11,154 bases of DNA from an uncultured Clostridium sp. (GTDB taxonomy: Bacteria; Bacillota; Clostridia; TANB77; CAG-508). The stretch is taken from positions 1 through 11,154 of the forward strand of contig CAMGAZ010000028.1 in assembly GCA_946008205.1 (NCBI GenBank), given 5' to 3'. A model generated the notes under the pieces. The model made no database searches, was not told the DNA's origin, and was given only the letters and a program-made list of their open reading frames with translations. Positions 1 through 6,470 of this stretch are shown here, in pieces. Position numbers and translations under genes: made by a program. Position 1 is the stretch's first letter. Each line of letters starts with the position of its first letter.

Positions 1-461
1 CAAAGAAATTAGGAATTCCACCACAGAATATTTTTATTACACATAATGGGAGAATATTAGAATTAAACGAAGACGAAGCAAAATTCACAACATCAGTACC
101 ATCAGGAAAAGTTTTGGTAGATGGATTAGGTGTTGGAGATGTCGGAAATATAGTATTAAGAGATAGACAACACTTATCTCAAGATGGATTAATCGTAATA
201 GTATTAACGATGGATTCATCAACAGGCGAAATAGTATCGGGACCAGACGTAATATCTAGAGGCTTTGTATATGTAAGAGAATCAGAAAATTTAATGGAAG
301 ACGTAAAAAATGTTATAAAAGAAGAAGTAGCAGAATGTGAAAAAAGACACATAACAGACTGGTCAACAATAAAATCAACCTTAAAAGATAACTTAAGAGA
401 TTATATATTCCAAAAAACAAAAAGAGACCCAATGATATTACCAATTATAATGGAAGTTTAA
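1..461 (+). CDS. rnj: Ribonuclease J, C-terminal part (5' end outside window)
   Basis: This is the last ~152 codons of a ribonuclease J; the reading frame is open from base 3 and ends in TAA. RNase J is a metallo-beta-lactamase/beta-CASP nuclease with 5'-3' exonuclease and endonuclease activity, and in Firmicutes it acts in mRNA turnover and rRNA maturation. The catalytic HxHxDH part lies outside the window. What is visible is the end of the beta-CASP region and the C-terminal domain: the KKLGIPPQNIFITHNGRIL segment, VDGLGVGDVGNIVLRDR, the DG(L)IV(I)VLT strand, GPDVISRGFVYVRES, and the conserved tail ending KTKRDPMILPIIMEV. All of these are typical of the family. An internal ATG at 114 is only an in-frame Met, because the homology continues upstream of it. 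gltX follows 72 bases downstream on the same strand. The symbol could be rnjA or rnjB; the fragment does not decide between them. Confidence 0.93.
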   Translation, partial: KKLGIPPQNIFITHNGRILELNEDEAKFTTSVPSGKVLVDGLGVGDVGNIVLRDRQHLSQDGLIVIVLTMDSSTGEIVSGPDVISRGFVYVRESENLMEDVKNVIKEEVAECEKRHITDWSTIKSTLKDNLRDYIFQKTKRDPMILPIIMEV

Positions 462-476
462 TCGCAAATTTGAGAC

Positions 477-501
477 GAGGAATTTATACCCCAAATTCCT
501 C
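477..501 (+). other. Hairpin between RNase J and gltX
   Basis: The arms GAGGAATTT (477-485) and AAATTCCTC (493-501) are perfectly complementary over 9 bp around a 7-nt loop. No T-tract follows on the + strand, so it is not a canonical intrinsic terminator. It may be an mRNA processing or stability element, or a weak terminator in the RNase J-gltX spacer. The gltX ribosome binding site begins about 19 bases later. Confidence 0.5.
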
Positions 502-533
502 ACTCCAATAAGCAAAGAGAAGGAGAGATAATT

Positions 534-2186
534 ATGGATTATAAAGACTTAGCAGATTTAATATTTCCAAATGCGAAGCCAGTGGAGTATTATGAAGAAA
601 AATACCCAGAGAGAGATTTGCCAGAGGGAGCTGAAGTTACTAGATTTGCTCCTAGTCCAACAGGATTTGTCCACATTGGTGGATTATTTGGTGGATTGGT
701 TGATATGAAAATTGCAAAACAAACTAATGGAATTTTTATATTAAGAATTGAAGATACGGACCAAAAAAGGGAGATTGAAAACGGTGCTGCACAGATTGTA
801 GAGGCTTTGAATGAATTTAAGATTATACCGGATGAAGGTGCAACTGGAGAAGATACTGAAAAAGGAAATTATGGACCATATAAGCAGAGTTTAAGAAAAG
901 ACATTTACCAAGCTTTTGCTAAAAAACTTTTATCAGAAGGTAAAGCATATCCCTGCTTTGCAACTCCAGAAGAACTTGATGAAATGAGAGCAAAACAAGA
1001 GGCAGCAGGTGTTCGTACAGGATATTATGGAGTATGGGCTAAGTATAGAAATTTAGAAGTATAAGAAGCAGCCAAAAAGATAAAGAGCGGCGAGAAATAT
1101 ATTATAAGATTTAAATCAATGGGAAATGAAGAAAGAAAAGTTAAATTTCATGATGAGATAAAAGGAAAATTAGTATTTCCAGAGAATGACCAAGATGCTG
1201 TTATTATAAAAGCAGATGGACTTCCTACATACCATTTTGCACATGCTGTTGATGATCATTTGATGAGAGTGACATTAGTTGTACGTGGAGATGAATGGCT
1301 TTCTTCACTACCTTTACATTTGGAATTATTTAGGGCTCTATGTTTCAAAACTCCTAAATATGCACATACTGCTGCAATGCAAAAAGAAGAGGATGGAAAG
1401 AAACGTAAAATTAGTAAAAGAAAGGATCCAGAAGCGGCAGTTTCATATTATGCTGAATTAGGAATTCCAAATGAAGCAGTAAAAGAATATTTATTGAATA
1501 TAGCAAATTCAAACTTTGAAATCTGGAGAAAACAAAACCCAGATAAGACAATGGACGAATTCGATTTTCAGGTAGATAAAATGAGTGTAAGTGGTGCTTT
1601 ATTTGATATGGTGAAATTACAAGACATTGGGAAGAATGTTATATCAAAATATACTGCAGAGCAGGTATATAACGAAGCACATGAATGGGCTGAGAAACAC
1701 GACAATGGATTATTAGAACTTTTAAACAATAAAGAGTATTCTATCAAAGTACTAAATATTGAACGTGGAAAAGCTAAACCTCGTAGAGATATTGCAAAAT
1801 GGTCAGATGTTAAATATTGTATTGAATACATGTATGACGATAAATTTTTCGCAAATACTGATGAATATGATTTTGATAAGATAAATGACAAAGAAGAAAT
1901 CAAAAAAATATTAAGTCTATATATGTCAAAATATTATGATGAATCAGATGACCAGACAACTTGGTTTGGAAAAATTAAAGATTTAGCAGAAGAATTAGGC
2001 TATGCGAGAGAAGTTAAAGAATATAAAAAAGAACCAGAAAAGTGGCCAGGACATGTTGGAGATATTAGTACAGTTATAAGAGTTGCCATAACAAAAAGAA
2101 GGAACACACCAGATTTATATGAAATTATGCATGTATTAGGTAGAGATTCTGTAGAAAAGAGAATAAATCTTATATTAGATAAATAA
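534..2186 (+). pseudogene. gltX: Glutamyl-tRNA synthetase, interrupted by an in-frame TAA
   Basis: This is a class I aminoacyl-tRNA synthetase that would charge tRNA-Glu in the cytoplasm. The start at 534 has an AAGGAGAG ribosome binding site at 520-527. Residues 37-50 (RFAPSPTGFVHIGG) hold the HIGH-type signature, LRIEDTDQ follows near 80, and GYYGVWAKYR near 165. The frame then meets TAA at 1062-1064 and continues uninterrupted in the same frame: IIRFKS, the VVRGDEW segment, and the KMSKS-type motif KISKR near residues 292-296 followed by KDPEAAVSYY. It ends with a C-terminal anticodon-binding region and TAA at 2184-2186. The whole frame is 550 codons, a normal length for this clostridial-type GluRS. 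The two halves read separately are not plausible genes: the first lacks KISKR, and the ATG at 1119 has no ribosome binding site and would start 18 codons inside the conserved stretch. It is either a pseudogene (with another GluRS elsewhere) or a sequence error. Identity is certain; functional status is not. Confidence 0.85.
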
Positions 2187-2194
2187 CAAAATAG

Positions 2195-2227
2195 GCAATT
2201 AGTATCATAAATATACTAATTGCTTTT
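2195..2227 (+). terminator. Intrinsic terminator after gltX
   Basis: There is an 11-bp perfect stem, GCAATTAGTAT (2195-2205) with ATACTAATTGC (2213-2223), around a 7-nt loop and followed by TTTT. It sits 9 bases after the gltX stop and just before the ribosome binding site of the DUF951 gene. The DUF951 gene is therefore either fed by read-through or has a promoter I cannot identify. Confidence 0.8.
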
Positions 2228-2249
2228 GCAAATAAAAAGGAGAATTTTT

Positions 2250-2426
2250 ATGGAATATAAAATCGGAGATATTGTTCAAACAAGAAAAACACATCCTTGT
2301 GGAGAAAATAAATGGGAAATTATTAGAGTTGGAGTGGATTTTAAATTAAAATGTTTAGGTTGTGGACATGTAATAACAGTAGCAAGAGAAAAAGTACTCA
2401 AAATGATAAAATCGAAAGTCAATTAA
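2250..2426 (+). CDS. DUF951 family protein (small zinc-ribbon-like)
   Basis: This is a 58-aa protein of the DUF951 family, which is widespread in Firmicutes as a short stand-alone protein; its function is not established. The start at 2250 is chosen because AGGAG lies at 2238-2242 with 7-base spacing. A farther upstream ATG at 2220 falls inside the gltX terminator and has no ribosome binding site. The recognisable pattern is KIGDIVQTRK-HPCG-N-WEIIRVGVDFKLKC-GCGH, with VAREKVLKMIK near the end. The three cysteines (one in HPCG and two in CLGCGH) suggest metal binding or a nucleic-acid-binding fold, but that is inference. It follows gltX and converges with engB. Confidence 0.85.
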   Translation: MEYKIGDIVQTRKTHPCGENKWEIIRVGVDFKLKCLGCGHVITVAREKVLKMIKSKVN

Positions 2427-2436
2427 GCAATGAAAA

Positions 2437-2465
2437 CCTCGTATTGGTATAAAACCTATACGAGG
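2437..2465. terminator. Bidirectional terminator between DUF951 gene and engB
   Basis: The arms CCTCGTAT (2437-2444) and ATACGAGG (2458-2465) pair perfectly, extended by two G-C pairs beyond a T-T mismatch, around a TATAAAA loop. On + it is followed by CAATTTTT. On - it is followed by TTTTCATT. It therefore serves the convergent DUF951 and engB transcripts. Confidence 0.82.
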
Positions 2466-2471
2466 CAATTT

Positions 2472-3053
2472 TTATATATATTTTGAGATGAAATCCCATA
2501 CAGCATCACTGTAAATTTTTCTTTCAGCTGAAAATGGTAAAAACGTTAAGTCTTTTAATGGATTTAAAGCACTTTGTAAATCACATACAGATGCATCTAC
2601 TTTAGTTGTTGCAATTTTGTCAGCTTTATTAGCAATAACTAAACAAGGAGAATTTGTATGAATTATATAATCATACATTAGTTTATCATTTGCTGTAGGA
2701 GCATGTCTTATATCAATAAGAAAAACAATCAAAGATATTTTTTTGGATTTTGCTAGATATTCTTCTATAAAATTACCAACCTTAATCTGCTCCTGCTTAG
2801 ACATTTTGCTATAACCATATCCTGGAAGGTCTACAAAGTAAAAACTATCATCGATATTATAAAAGTTTATTTGTCTTGTCTTGCCAGGCTCACTACTAGT
2901 TCTAGCAAGTTTTTTTCGATTTAACATTGTATTAATAAAGCTAGATTTTCCGACGTTAGATTTACCAACGAGAACTATTTGAGGTAAATTATTATTAGGA
3001 TACTGAGAAGGTTTAACTGCTGAAATTTCAAATCTAGGATTTTTTATTATCAT
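2472..3053 (-). CDS. engB: Ribosome biogenesis GTP-binding protein YsxC/EngB
   Basis: This is a 193-aa single-domain GTPase of the TrmE-Era-EngA-YihA group (YihA/YsxC/EngB), needed for late 50S subunit assembly in Bacillus subtilis. The G motifs are visible in order: G1 GKSNVGKSS (30-38), the G2 region PGKTRQINF (56-64), G3 DLPGYGYS (75-82), G4 NKAD (142-145, more often TKAD) and G5 FSAE (174-177). Length matches the family, and no extra domains are present. The start ATG at 3051-3053 is preceded by GGAGG (3063-3067 on the - strand) at 9-base spacing. It is the last gene of the DUF1653-serS-engB operon, 35 bases after serS, and ends just before the bidirectional terminator. EngB is often paired with lon in bacilli; linkage to serS here is a local arrangement. 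Confidence 0.96.
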   Translation of the reverse strand: MIIKNPRFEISAVKPSQYPNNNLPQIVLVGKSNVGKSSFINTMLNRKKLARTSSEPGKTRQINFYNIDDSFYFVDLPGYGYSKMSKQEQIKVGNFIEEYLAKSKKISLIVFLIDIRHAPTANDKLMYDYIIHTNSPCLVIANKADKIATTKVDASVCDLQSALNPLKDLTFLPFSAERKIYSDAVWDFISKYI

Positions 3054-3088
3054 AATTATAGTCCTCCGATTATTAGTATGATTTGGTA

Positions 3089-4375
3089 CTATTTTTTAGG
3101 TTTTATAACTTCTGTTCCACCCATATATGGACGCAATACTTTTGGAACAGTTATGCTACCATCTTCATTATAGTTGTTTTCGATAACAGCAATTAATCCT
3201 CTAGGAGTTGCAACTACTGTATTATTTAAAGTATGAGGATAATAATTCCCCTTTTCTCCTTTAACGCGAATGCCTAATCTTCTTGCCTGAGCATCGCCTA
3301 AAGTTGAACAGCTACATACCTCGAAGTATTTCCTTTGTCTTGGACTCCAAGCTTCAATATCACAAGATTTTACTTTTAAGTCTGCTAAATCTCCACTGCA
3401 GCAATCAAGCTGTCTAACTGGAACATTCCAACTTCTAAATAAATCTACGCTTAATTTCCACATTTTATTATACCAGTTCATTGAATCTTCAGGTTCACAT
3501 AGAACAATCATTTCTTGTTTTTCAAATTGATGTACACGATATAATCCTCTTTCTTCCAAACCATGAGAACCTATTTCTTTTCTAAAACATGGAGAATATG
3601 ATGTCATAGTGATTGGGAGTTCCTCTTTTTTTATGATTTGACCTTTAAATCTTCCAATCATTGAATGCTCTGAAGTACCAATTAAATATAAATCTTCACC
3701 TTCTATTTTGTACATCATTGCATCCATTTCCTCGAAACTCATAACGCCAGTAACAACATCACTACGAATCATAAATGGAGGTATGGCATATGTGAAACCA
3801 TTATTTATCATATAATCTCTTGCACAAGCAAGCATTGCTTCATGAAGTCTTGCAATATCTCCAATTAAATAGTAGAAACCAACTCCACTAGTACGACCTG
3901 CAGATTCTTTATCCATACCATTTAATCTTTCAATTATATCTGCGTGATAAGGAATTTCGTAATCAGGAACCTTTGGTTCACCAAACCTCTGAACTTCAAC
4001 ATTCTCAGAATCATCCTTTCCAATAGGAACAGATGGATCTATAATATTTGGTATTTTCATCATTCTTTCTTCAATCTGACTTGCATATTCTTCTTCTAGC
4101 TTTTCATTTTCTACGAGTTCATCGTTAATAGCTCTAACTTCAAGCTTTATTTTTTCAGCTGCATCTTTTTGACCTTGCTTCATTAAACTACCCACTTGGT
4201 CACTTAATGATTTACGTTTTGCACGAAGTTCATCTCCATGCAATTTAGCTGCTCTATTTTTGGCATCAAGCTCAATTACTTCATCAACTAATGGAAGCTT
4301 TTGATTTTGAAATTTGTTTTTGATGTTTTCTCTAACAACATCAGGATTTTCTCTTAAAAATTTAATGTCTAACAT
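3089..4375 (-). CDS. serS: Seryl-tRNA synthetase
   Basis: This is a 428-aa class II aminoacyl-tRNA synthetase that charges tRNA-Ser (and tRNA-Sec where present). Residues ~28-105 form the charged N-terminal antiparallel coiled coil that recognises the long variable arm of tRNA-Ser. The catalytic core follows: a motif 1 region around 166-200, the serine/ATP-site segment LIGTSEHSMIGRF (231-243; many SerS have TAE where this has TSE), motif 2 CFRKEIGSHG...RVHQFEKQEM (263-289), CCSGDLADLKVKSCDIEAW (325-343), FEVCSCS (351-357), and motif 3 around NNTVVATPRGL...ENNYNEDGS (384-407). It ends with VLRPYMGG. The enzyme looks complete and active. An AAAGGAGA ribosome binding site precedes the start and overlaps the end of the DUF1653 gene, whose stop is only 14 bases upstream, so the two are surely co-transcribed. 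Expression is probably set by the promoter and T-box-like leader at 4664-4829. Confidence 0.97.
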   Translation of the reverse strand: MLDIKFLRENPDVVRENIKNKFQNQKLPLVDEVIELDAKNRAAKLHGDELRAKRKSLSDQVGSLMKQGQKDAAEKIKLEVRAINDELVENEKLEEEYASQIEERMMKIPNIIDPSVPIGKDDSENVEVQRFGEPKVPDYEIPYHADIIERLNGMDKESAGRTSGVGFYYLIGDIARLHEAMLACARDYMINNGFTYAIPPFMIRSDVVTGVMSFEEMDAMMYKIEGEDLYLIGTSEHSMIGRFKGQIIKKEELPITMTSYSPCFRKEIGSHGLEERGLYRVHQFEKQEMIVLCEPEDSMNWYNKMWKLSVDLFRSWNVPVRQLDCCSGDLADLKVKSCDIEAWSPRQRKYFEVCSCSTLGDAQARRLGIRVKGEKGNYYPHTLNNTVVATPRGLIAVIENNYNEDGSITVPKVLRPYMGGTEVIKPKK

Positions 4376-4389
4376 AAAATCGTCTCCTT

Positions 4390-4659
4390 TTATTTATTTT
4401 GTATATAATCTTTCTCGATATCTTTGGCTAATTCAAATCTATATTTTTGACCAGTTATGTTATCTGGACGAGAACTATCAATTTCCTCTAGGAACATTTT
4501 TTCACATCTTACCCAAATTTTGGAATCGGTTCTATCATAAATAGGTTTATAAACAACCATCCTTTCCTTAGTTTCGGAATCTAGGGCTACATTTTCAACA
4601 AAGTAATAGTTTCCCTTAAAATGACGATACACTTTTCCAATTTTAACCTTATTCTCCAT
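4390..4659 (-). CDS. DUF1653 family protein
   Basis: This is an 89-aa protein with an N-terminal DUF1653 domain. Its hallmark is KIGKVYRHFKGNYYFVENVA near 6-25, then TKERMVVYKPIYD and the KIWVRCEKMFLEEI segment near 48-61. The last 25 residues are charged and less conserved. The family is small, soluble and of unknown function. The start is supported by AAAGGAGT (4666-4673 on the - strand). As first gene of the operon it lies directly under the T-box-like leader and 14 bases ahead of serS. If that leader responds to tRNA-Ser, this gene is co-regulated with serine charging. Nothing in the sequence says what it does there. Confidence 0.85.
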   Translation of the reverse strand: MENKVKIGKVYRHFKGNYYFVENVALDSETKERMVVYKPIYDRTDSKIWVRCEKMFLEEIDSSRPDNITGQKYRFELAKDIEKDYIQNK

Positions 4660-4663
4660 AATA

Positions 4664-4794
4664 TTACTCCTTTATATAAAATGTCACCCTTATGCAACCA
4701 TAGGGGTGACATTAAACTGTTTTCATCAACCACAGTCTCTCTAATAAAATTTAGATTGCTACTAATCTTTTATCAAACGCTTATAAATATTATG
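4664..4794 (-). promoter_or_regulatory. Short T-box-like leader of the DUF1653-serS-engB operon
   Basis: Read on the - strand, the ~130-nt leader shows a series of T-box Stem I marks in the right order. These are GATAAAAGATTAGTAG (AGTA of the specifier-loop region), AGAGAG at 4742-4737 (AG bulge), and a small stem ACTGT/ACAGT capped by GGTTGATG (4731-4724; consensus GGTTGGTG). Next come TGTCACCCCTATGGTTGCA, resembling the specifier and following strand, and AGGGTGAC, resembling the start of the T-box AGGGTGGNACCGCG. The usual downstream antiterminator (ACCGCG) is missing. Instead AATGTCACCC...GGGTGACATT forms a ~15-bp hairpin (4680-4713) followed by TTATAT and the DUF1653 ribosome binding site. 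If the specifier is TCA it would be serine, which fits serS; the alternative register GTC ACC would be valine. The basal Stem I pairing is poor, so it could be a decayed T-box. Confidence 0.5.
4680..4713 (-). terminator. Attenuator-like hairpin in the serS operon leader
   Basis: On the - strand the arms AATGTCACCCCTATG and CATAAGGGTGACATT pair over 15 positions (one G-T wobble) around a 4-nt loop (4695-4698). The 3' arm runs into TTATATAAAGG. The T stretch is short, so transcription termination and occlusion close to the ribosome binding site are both possible. The 5' arm contains the putative T-box specifier, so tRNA pairing and this hairpin would be mutually exclusive. Confidence 0.55.
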
Positions 4795-4800
4795 TACATT

Positions 4801-4829
4801 ATTATATTACAAATTTAGGAAAAAGTAAA
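4801..4829 (-). promoter_or_regulatory. Sigma-A-type promoter for DUF1653-serS-engB
   Basis: On the - strand there is a -35 box TTTACT (4829-4824), a 17-nt spacer and a perfect -10 TATAAT (4806-4801). Transcription would begin near 4794, immediately ahead of the T-box-like leader. Confidence 0.65.
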
Positions 4830-4884
4830 TAAAATTCATGAAAATGTTAAAAATAACAATAAATATCGATAGGAGGAATTCCCT

Positions 4885-5754
4885 ATGAATCTAACAATAG
4901 AGATAGCCAAATTTACTCTATTGTCATTAGGAATAGTAATTATTGCTAAATATTTATTGGTGCCAGTATTAAGAAAAATATCCCAAATATTAAATTTAGG
5001 GCCAAAAGCATCTGGAAATATTGCAGGTTTTGCAACTTCAGTACCAGAATTACTAACCGTAGCTTTTTCAGCAGCAGCAGGATTTATTGGTACAAGCGTA
5101 TATAATATATTAAGCTCAAACGTTATAAATTCGATACAATATATTTTCTCCATTTATTTAAATAAAAATCAGAAATTTTTAAATAATAAAGCAATAAAAA
5201 TAGATTTGATTTTAGTGCTAGTTACTATTTTAATTCCAATAGGACTGCTTACCTTTCATATTAGCATGGATACTAATATTGTAATTATTTTTGTCTTACT
5301 ATTGGCTCTGTTCTACTATATAAATTACAATGCACATAAATTGTATTTGGAAAAAGAAGACAAAGAAATCTTACAAGAAGAGATAGAAGAAGAAAAGAAG
5401 GAATATAGATTTAAAAGAAAAAATAAAAAGATGGTAATCCTATATTGGATATATTTAATTTTAATAGCAATTTCGTTATATGTAATAGGCGAATTACTAA
5501 GTGCTAGTTTGACGAATTTAAGTAATTTATTTGGATTACCTGAATTCTTACTTGGAATTTTATTAGGTGTAATAACAAGTATTCCTGAATTAATAACTTT
5601 TATTGAAGCACAAAGAAAAGAGAAACAAAAGAGGAATGATGAAGCAAACAAATTAGGAGTTATTGAAGCTACTAATAATTTATTAACATCAAATATATTA
5701 AATATATTTGCCATACAATCATTAGGAATAATAATTTATACAATATTTGGCTAG
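4885..5754 (+). CDS. CaCA-type sodium/calcium (cation/proton) antiporter family membrane protein
   Basis: This is a 289-aa integral membrane protein with the two inverted alpha repeats of the Ca2+:cation antiporter (CaCA) superfamily. Repeat 1 holds TSVPE (51-55) and, after a helix, SSNVIN (77-82). Repeat 2 holds TSIPE (231-235) and TSNILN (268-273). The acidic residue in each SxPE and the Asn in each SN motif are the usual cation-coordinating positions, and all are present. About eight to ten hydrophobic segments are visible, split by a strongly charged loop at ~150-182 that should be cytoplasmic. The protein is somewhat shorter than the usual ~310-350 aa. The start has AGGAGG (4871-4876) at 8-base spacing. 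It is divergent from the serS operon and lies 66 bases upstream of the DUF2508-bofA pair. Calcium export is the likely role, but ion specificity cannot be read from the sequence. Confidence 0.85.
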   Translation: MNLTIEIAKFTLLSLGIVIIAKYLLVPVLRKISQILNLGPKASGNIAGFATSVPELLTVAFSAAAGFIGTSVYNILSSNVINSIQYIFSIYLNKNQKFLNNKAIKIDLILVLVTILIPIGLLTFHISMDTNIVIIFVLLLALFYYINYNAHKLYLEKEDKEILQEEIEEEKKEYRFKRKNKKMVILYWIYLILIAISLYVIGELLSASLTNLSNLFGLPEFLLGILLGVITSIPELITFIEAQRKEKQKRNDEANKLGVIEATNNLLTSNILNIFAIQSLGIIIYTIFG

Positions 5755-5820
5755 AAATGAATAATTTAGAAATTCCATAATATAATAATTATAATACACA
5801 AACTAGAGGGGAGCATGAAA

Positions 5821-6051
5821 ATGTGGAATAAGCCAGAAGATAAGGACAAAGATTTAATTATTAATATATTAAAAACGAAAATGGAATTAAATATAAATAT
5901 AAAAAATTATGAATATGCAGAAAAAGATCAGATAGATTACTTCTTATATCAGATAAAAGCCAATCAAGCAAAATTAGACTATTTAATCAAGAAAGCGAAA
6001 GAAAATAAAGTTGAACTAAAAAACATAGAAAAAATAAAATATGAAGCATAG
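5821..6051 (+). CDS. yaaL: DUF2508 family protein (YaaL-like)
   Basis: This is a small charged protein of 76 aa matching the DUF2508/YaaL family: an N-terminal helix (DLIINILKTKMELNINIKNY), then the conserved core DQIDYFLYQIKANQAKLDYLIKKAKE. In B. subtilis yaaL sits directly upstream of bofA, and the same order is kept here, which supports both calls. Function is unknown. I prefer the ATG at 5821 over the one at 5815: the GGGGAG ribosome binding site at 5808-5813 lies 7 bases from the former but only 1 base from the latter. Possible promoter elements (a TATAAT at 5790-5795 with a poorly spaced TTTAGA) lie upstream, so it may be transcribed separately from the antiporter gene. Confidence 0.8.
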   Translation: MWNKPEDKDKDLIINILKTKMELNINIKNYEYAEKDQIDYFLYQIKANQAKLDYLIKKAKENKVELKNIEKIKYEA

Positions 6052-6116
6052 TAAAAGTAATATTTGTCCATGTTTGCACATACAATATCATAACATAGAA
6101 AAAAGCGGGGGAAAAT

Positions 6117-6377
6117 ATGGATATAAAAATATTATTAATATATGTAGCCTGCATAATAGGTATAATGATTATAGGCAAAATATTCATCATACCGATAAAA
6201 ATAATCATTAAGTTAATAATAAATTCAATATTAGGAGCAATTTTACTATATTTAATAAATTTAATAGGAGTTATGTGGGGATTACATATCGGAATTAATC
6301 TAATAACAGTAATTATTGTTGGGGTACTTGGAATACCCGGAGCAATACTACTAGCAATATTGTCAATATTCTTATAA
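6117..6377 (+). CDS. bofA: Pro-sigma-K processing inhibitor BofA family
   Basis: This is an 86-aa, very hydrophobic protein with two to three membrane helices and the BofA hallmark near the C terminus (GLHIGINLITVIIVGVLGIPG then AILLAILSIFL). In B. subtilis BofA sits in the outer forespore membrane with SpoIVFA and holds back the SpoIVFB protease, which delays pro-sigma-K cleavage in the mother cell. Its presence suggests an endospore former, although BofA-like proteins also occur in lineages that no longer sporulate visibly. The ribosome binding site is a G-rich GGGGGA just upstream (about 6107-6112), weaker than those of its neighbours. The gene lies 65 bases after the DUF2508 gene and is closed by a strong inverted repeat. 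Confidence 0.88.
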   Translation: MDIKILLIYVACIIGIMIIGKIFIIPIKIIIKLIINSILGAILLYLINLIGVMWGLHIGINLITVIIVGVLGIPGAILLAILSIFL

Positions 6378-6380
6378 AAT

Positions 6381-6433
6381 AAAAATATTGTACTATAATT
6401 ATTAAAATGATAAAATTATAGTACAATATTTTT
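6381..6433. terminator. Perfect 20-bp inverted repeat, bidirectional terminator between bofA and glmS
   Basis: The 20-base arms at 6381-6400 and 6414-6433 are perfectly complementary around a 13-nt AT-rich loop. The 3' arm ends in TTTTT on + and, by symmetry, on -. It closes the convergent bofA and glmS transcripts. The stem is AT-rich apart from the GTAC core. Confidence 0.8.
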
Positions 6434-6440
6434 GTGAATT

Positions 6441-6470
6441 TTATTCTACTGTTACCGATTTTGCTTAGTA
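6441..6470 (-). other. Untranslated remnant of the GlmS C-terminal tail
   Basis: Reading the glmS frame past its TGA gives TAC, a TAA (6465-6467), and then GCA AAA TCG GTA ACA GTA GAA followed by TAA at 6441-6443. This spells Y*AKSVTVE*, an exact match to the last residues of the canonical GlmS tail (NLAKSVTVE), with stops standing where R and L are expected. Confidence 0.88.

Noticed and set aside
477..501. Intrinsic terminator after RNase J
   Set aside because: A hairpin is present but the bases after it (ACTCCAATAAG) contain no T-tract, so it was listed only as a hairpin.
1062..1064. Programmed read-through or recoding at the gltX TAA (also the uvrC TAG and glmS TGA)
   Set aside because: No CTA read-through context follows any of the stops, no SECIS-like or pseudoknot structure is evident, and three different stop codons are involved. 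The glmS TGA is followed by a second stop two codons later.
1568..1903. Minus-strand open frame opposite gltX
   Set aside because: It is antisense to conserved GluRS sequence, has no family resemblance and is low-complexity hydrophobic, as expected from the complement of an AT-rich gene. The same reasoning excludes frames at 1279-1461, 4314-4544, 4621-4818, 4836-5153, 5325-5714, 5987-6208, 7922-8131 and 9129-9389.
1119..2186. Second half of gltX as an independent gene
   Set aside because: It has no ribosome binding site before ATG 1119, it starts inside conserved GluRS sequence, and it lacks the HIGH-type half of the active site.
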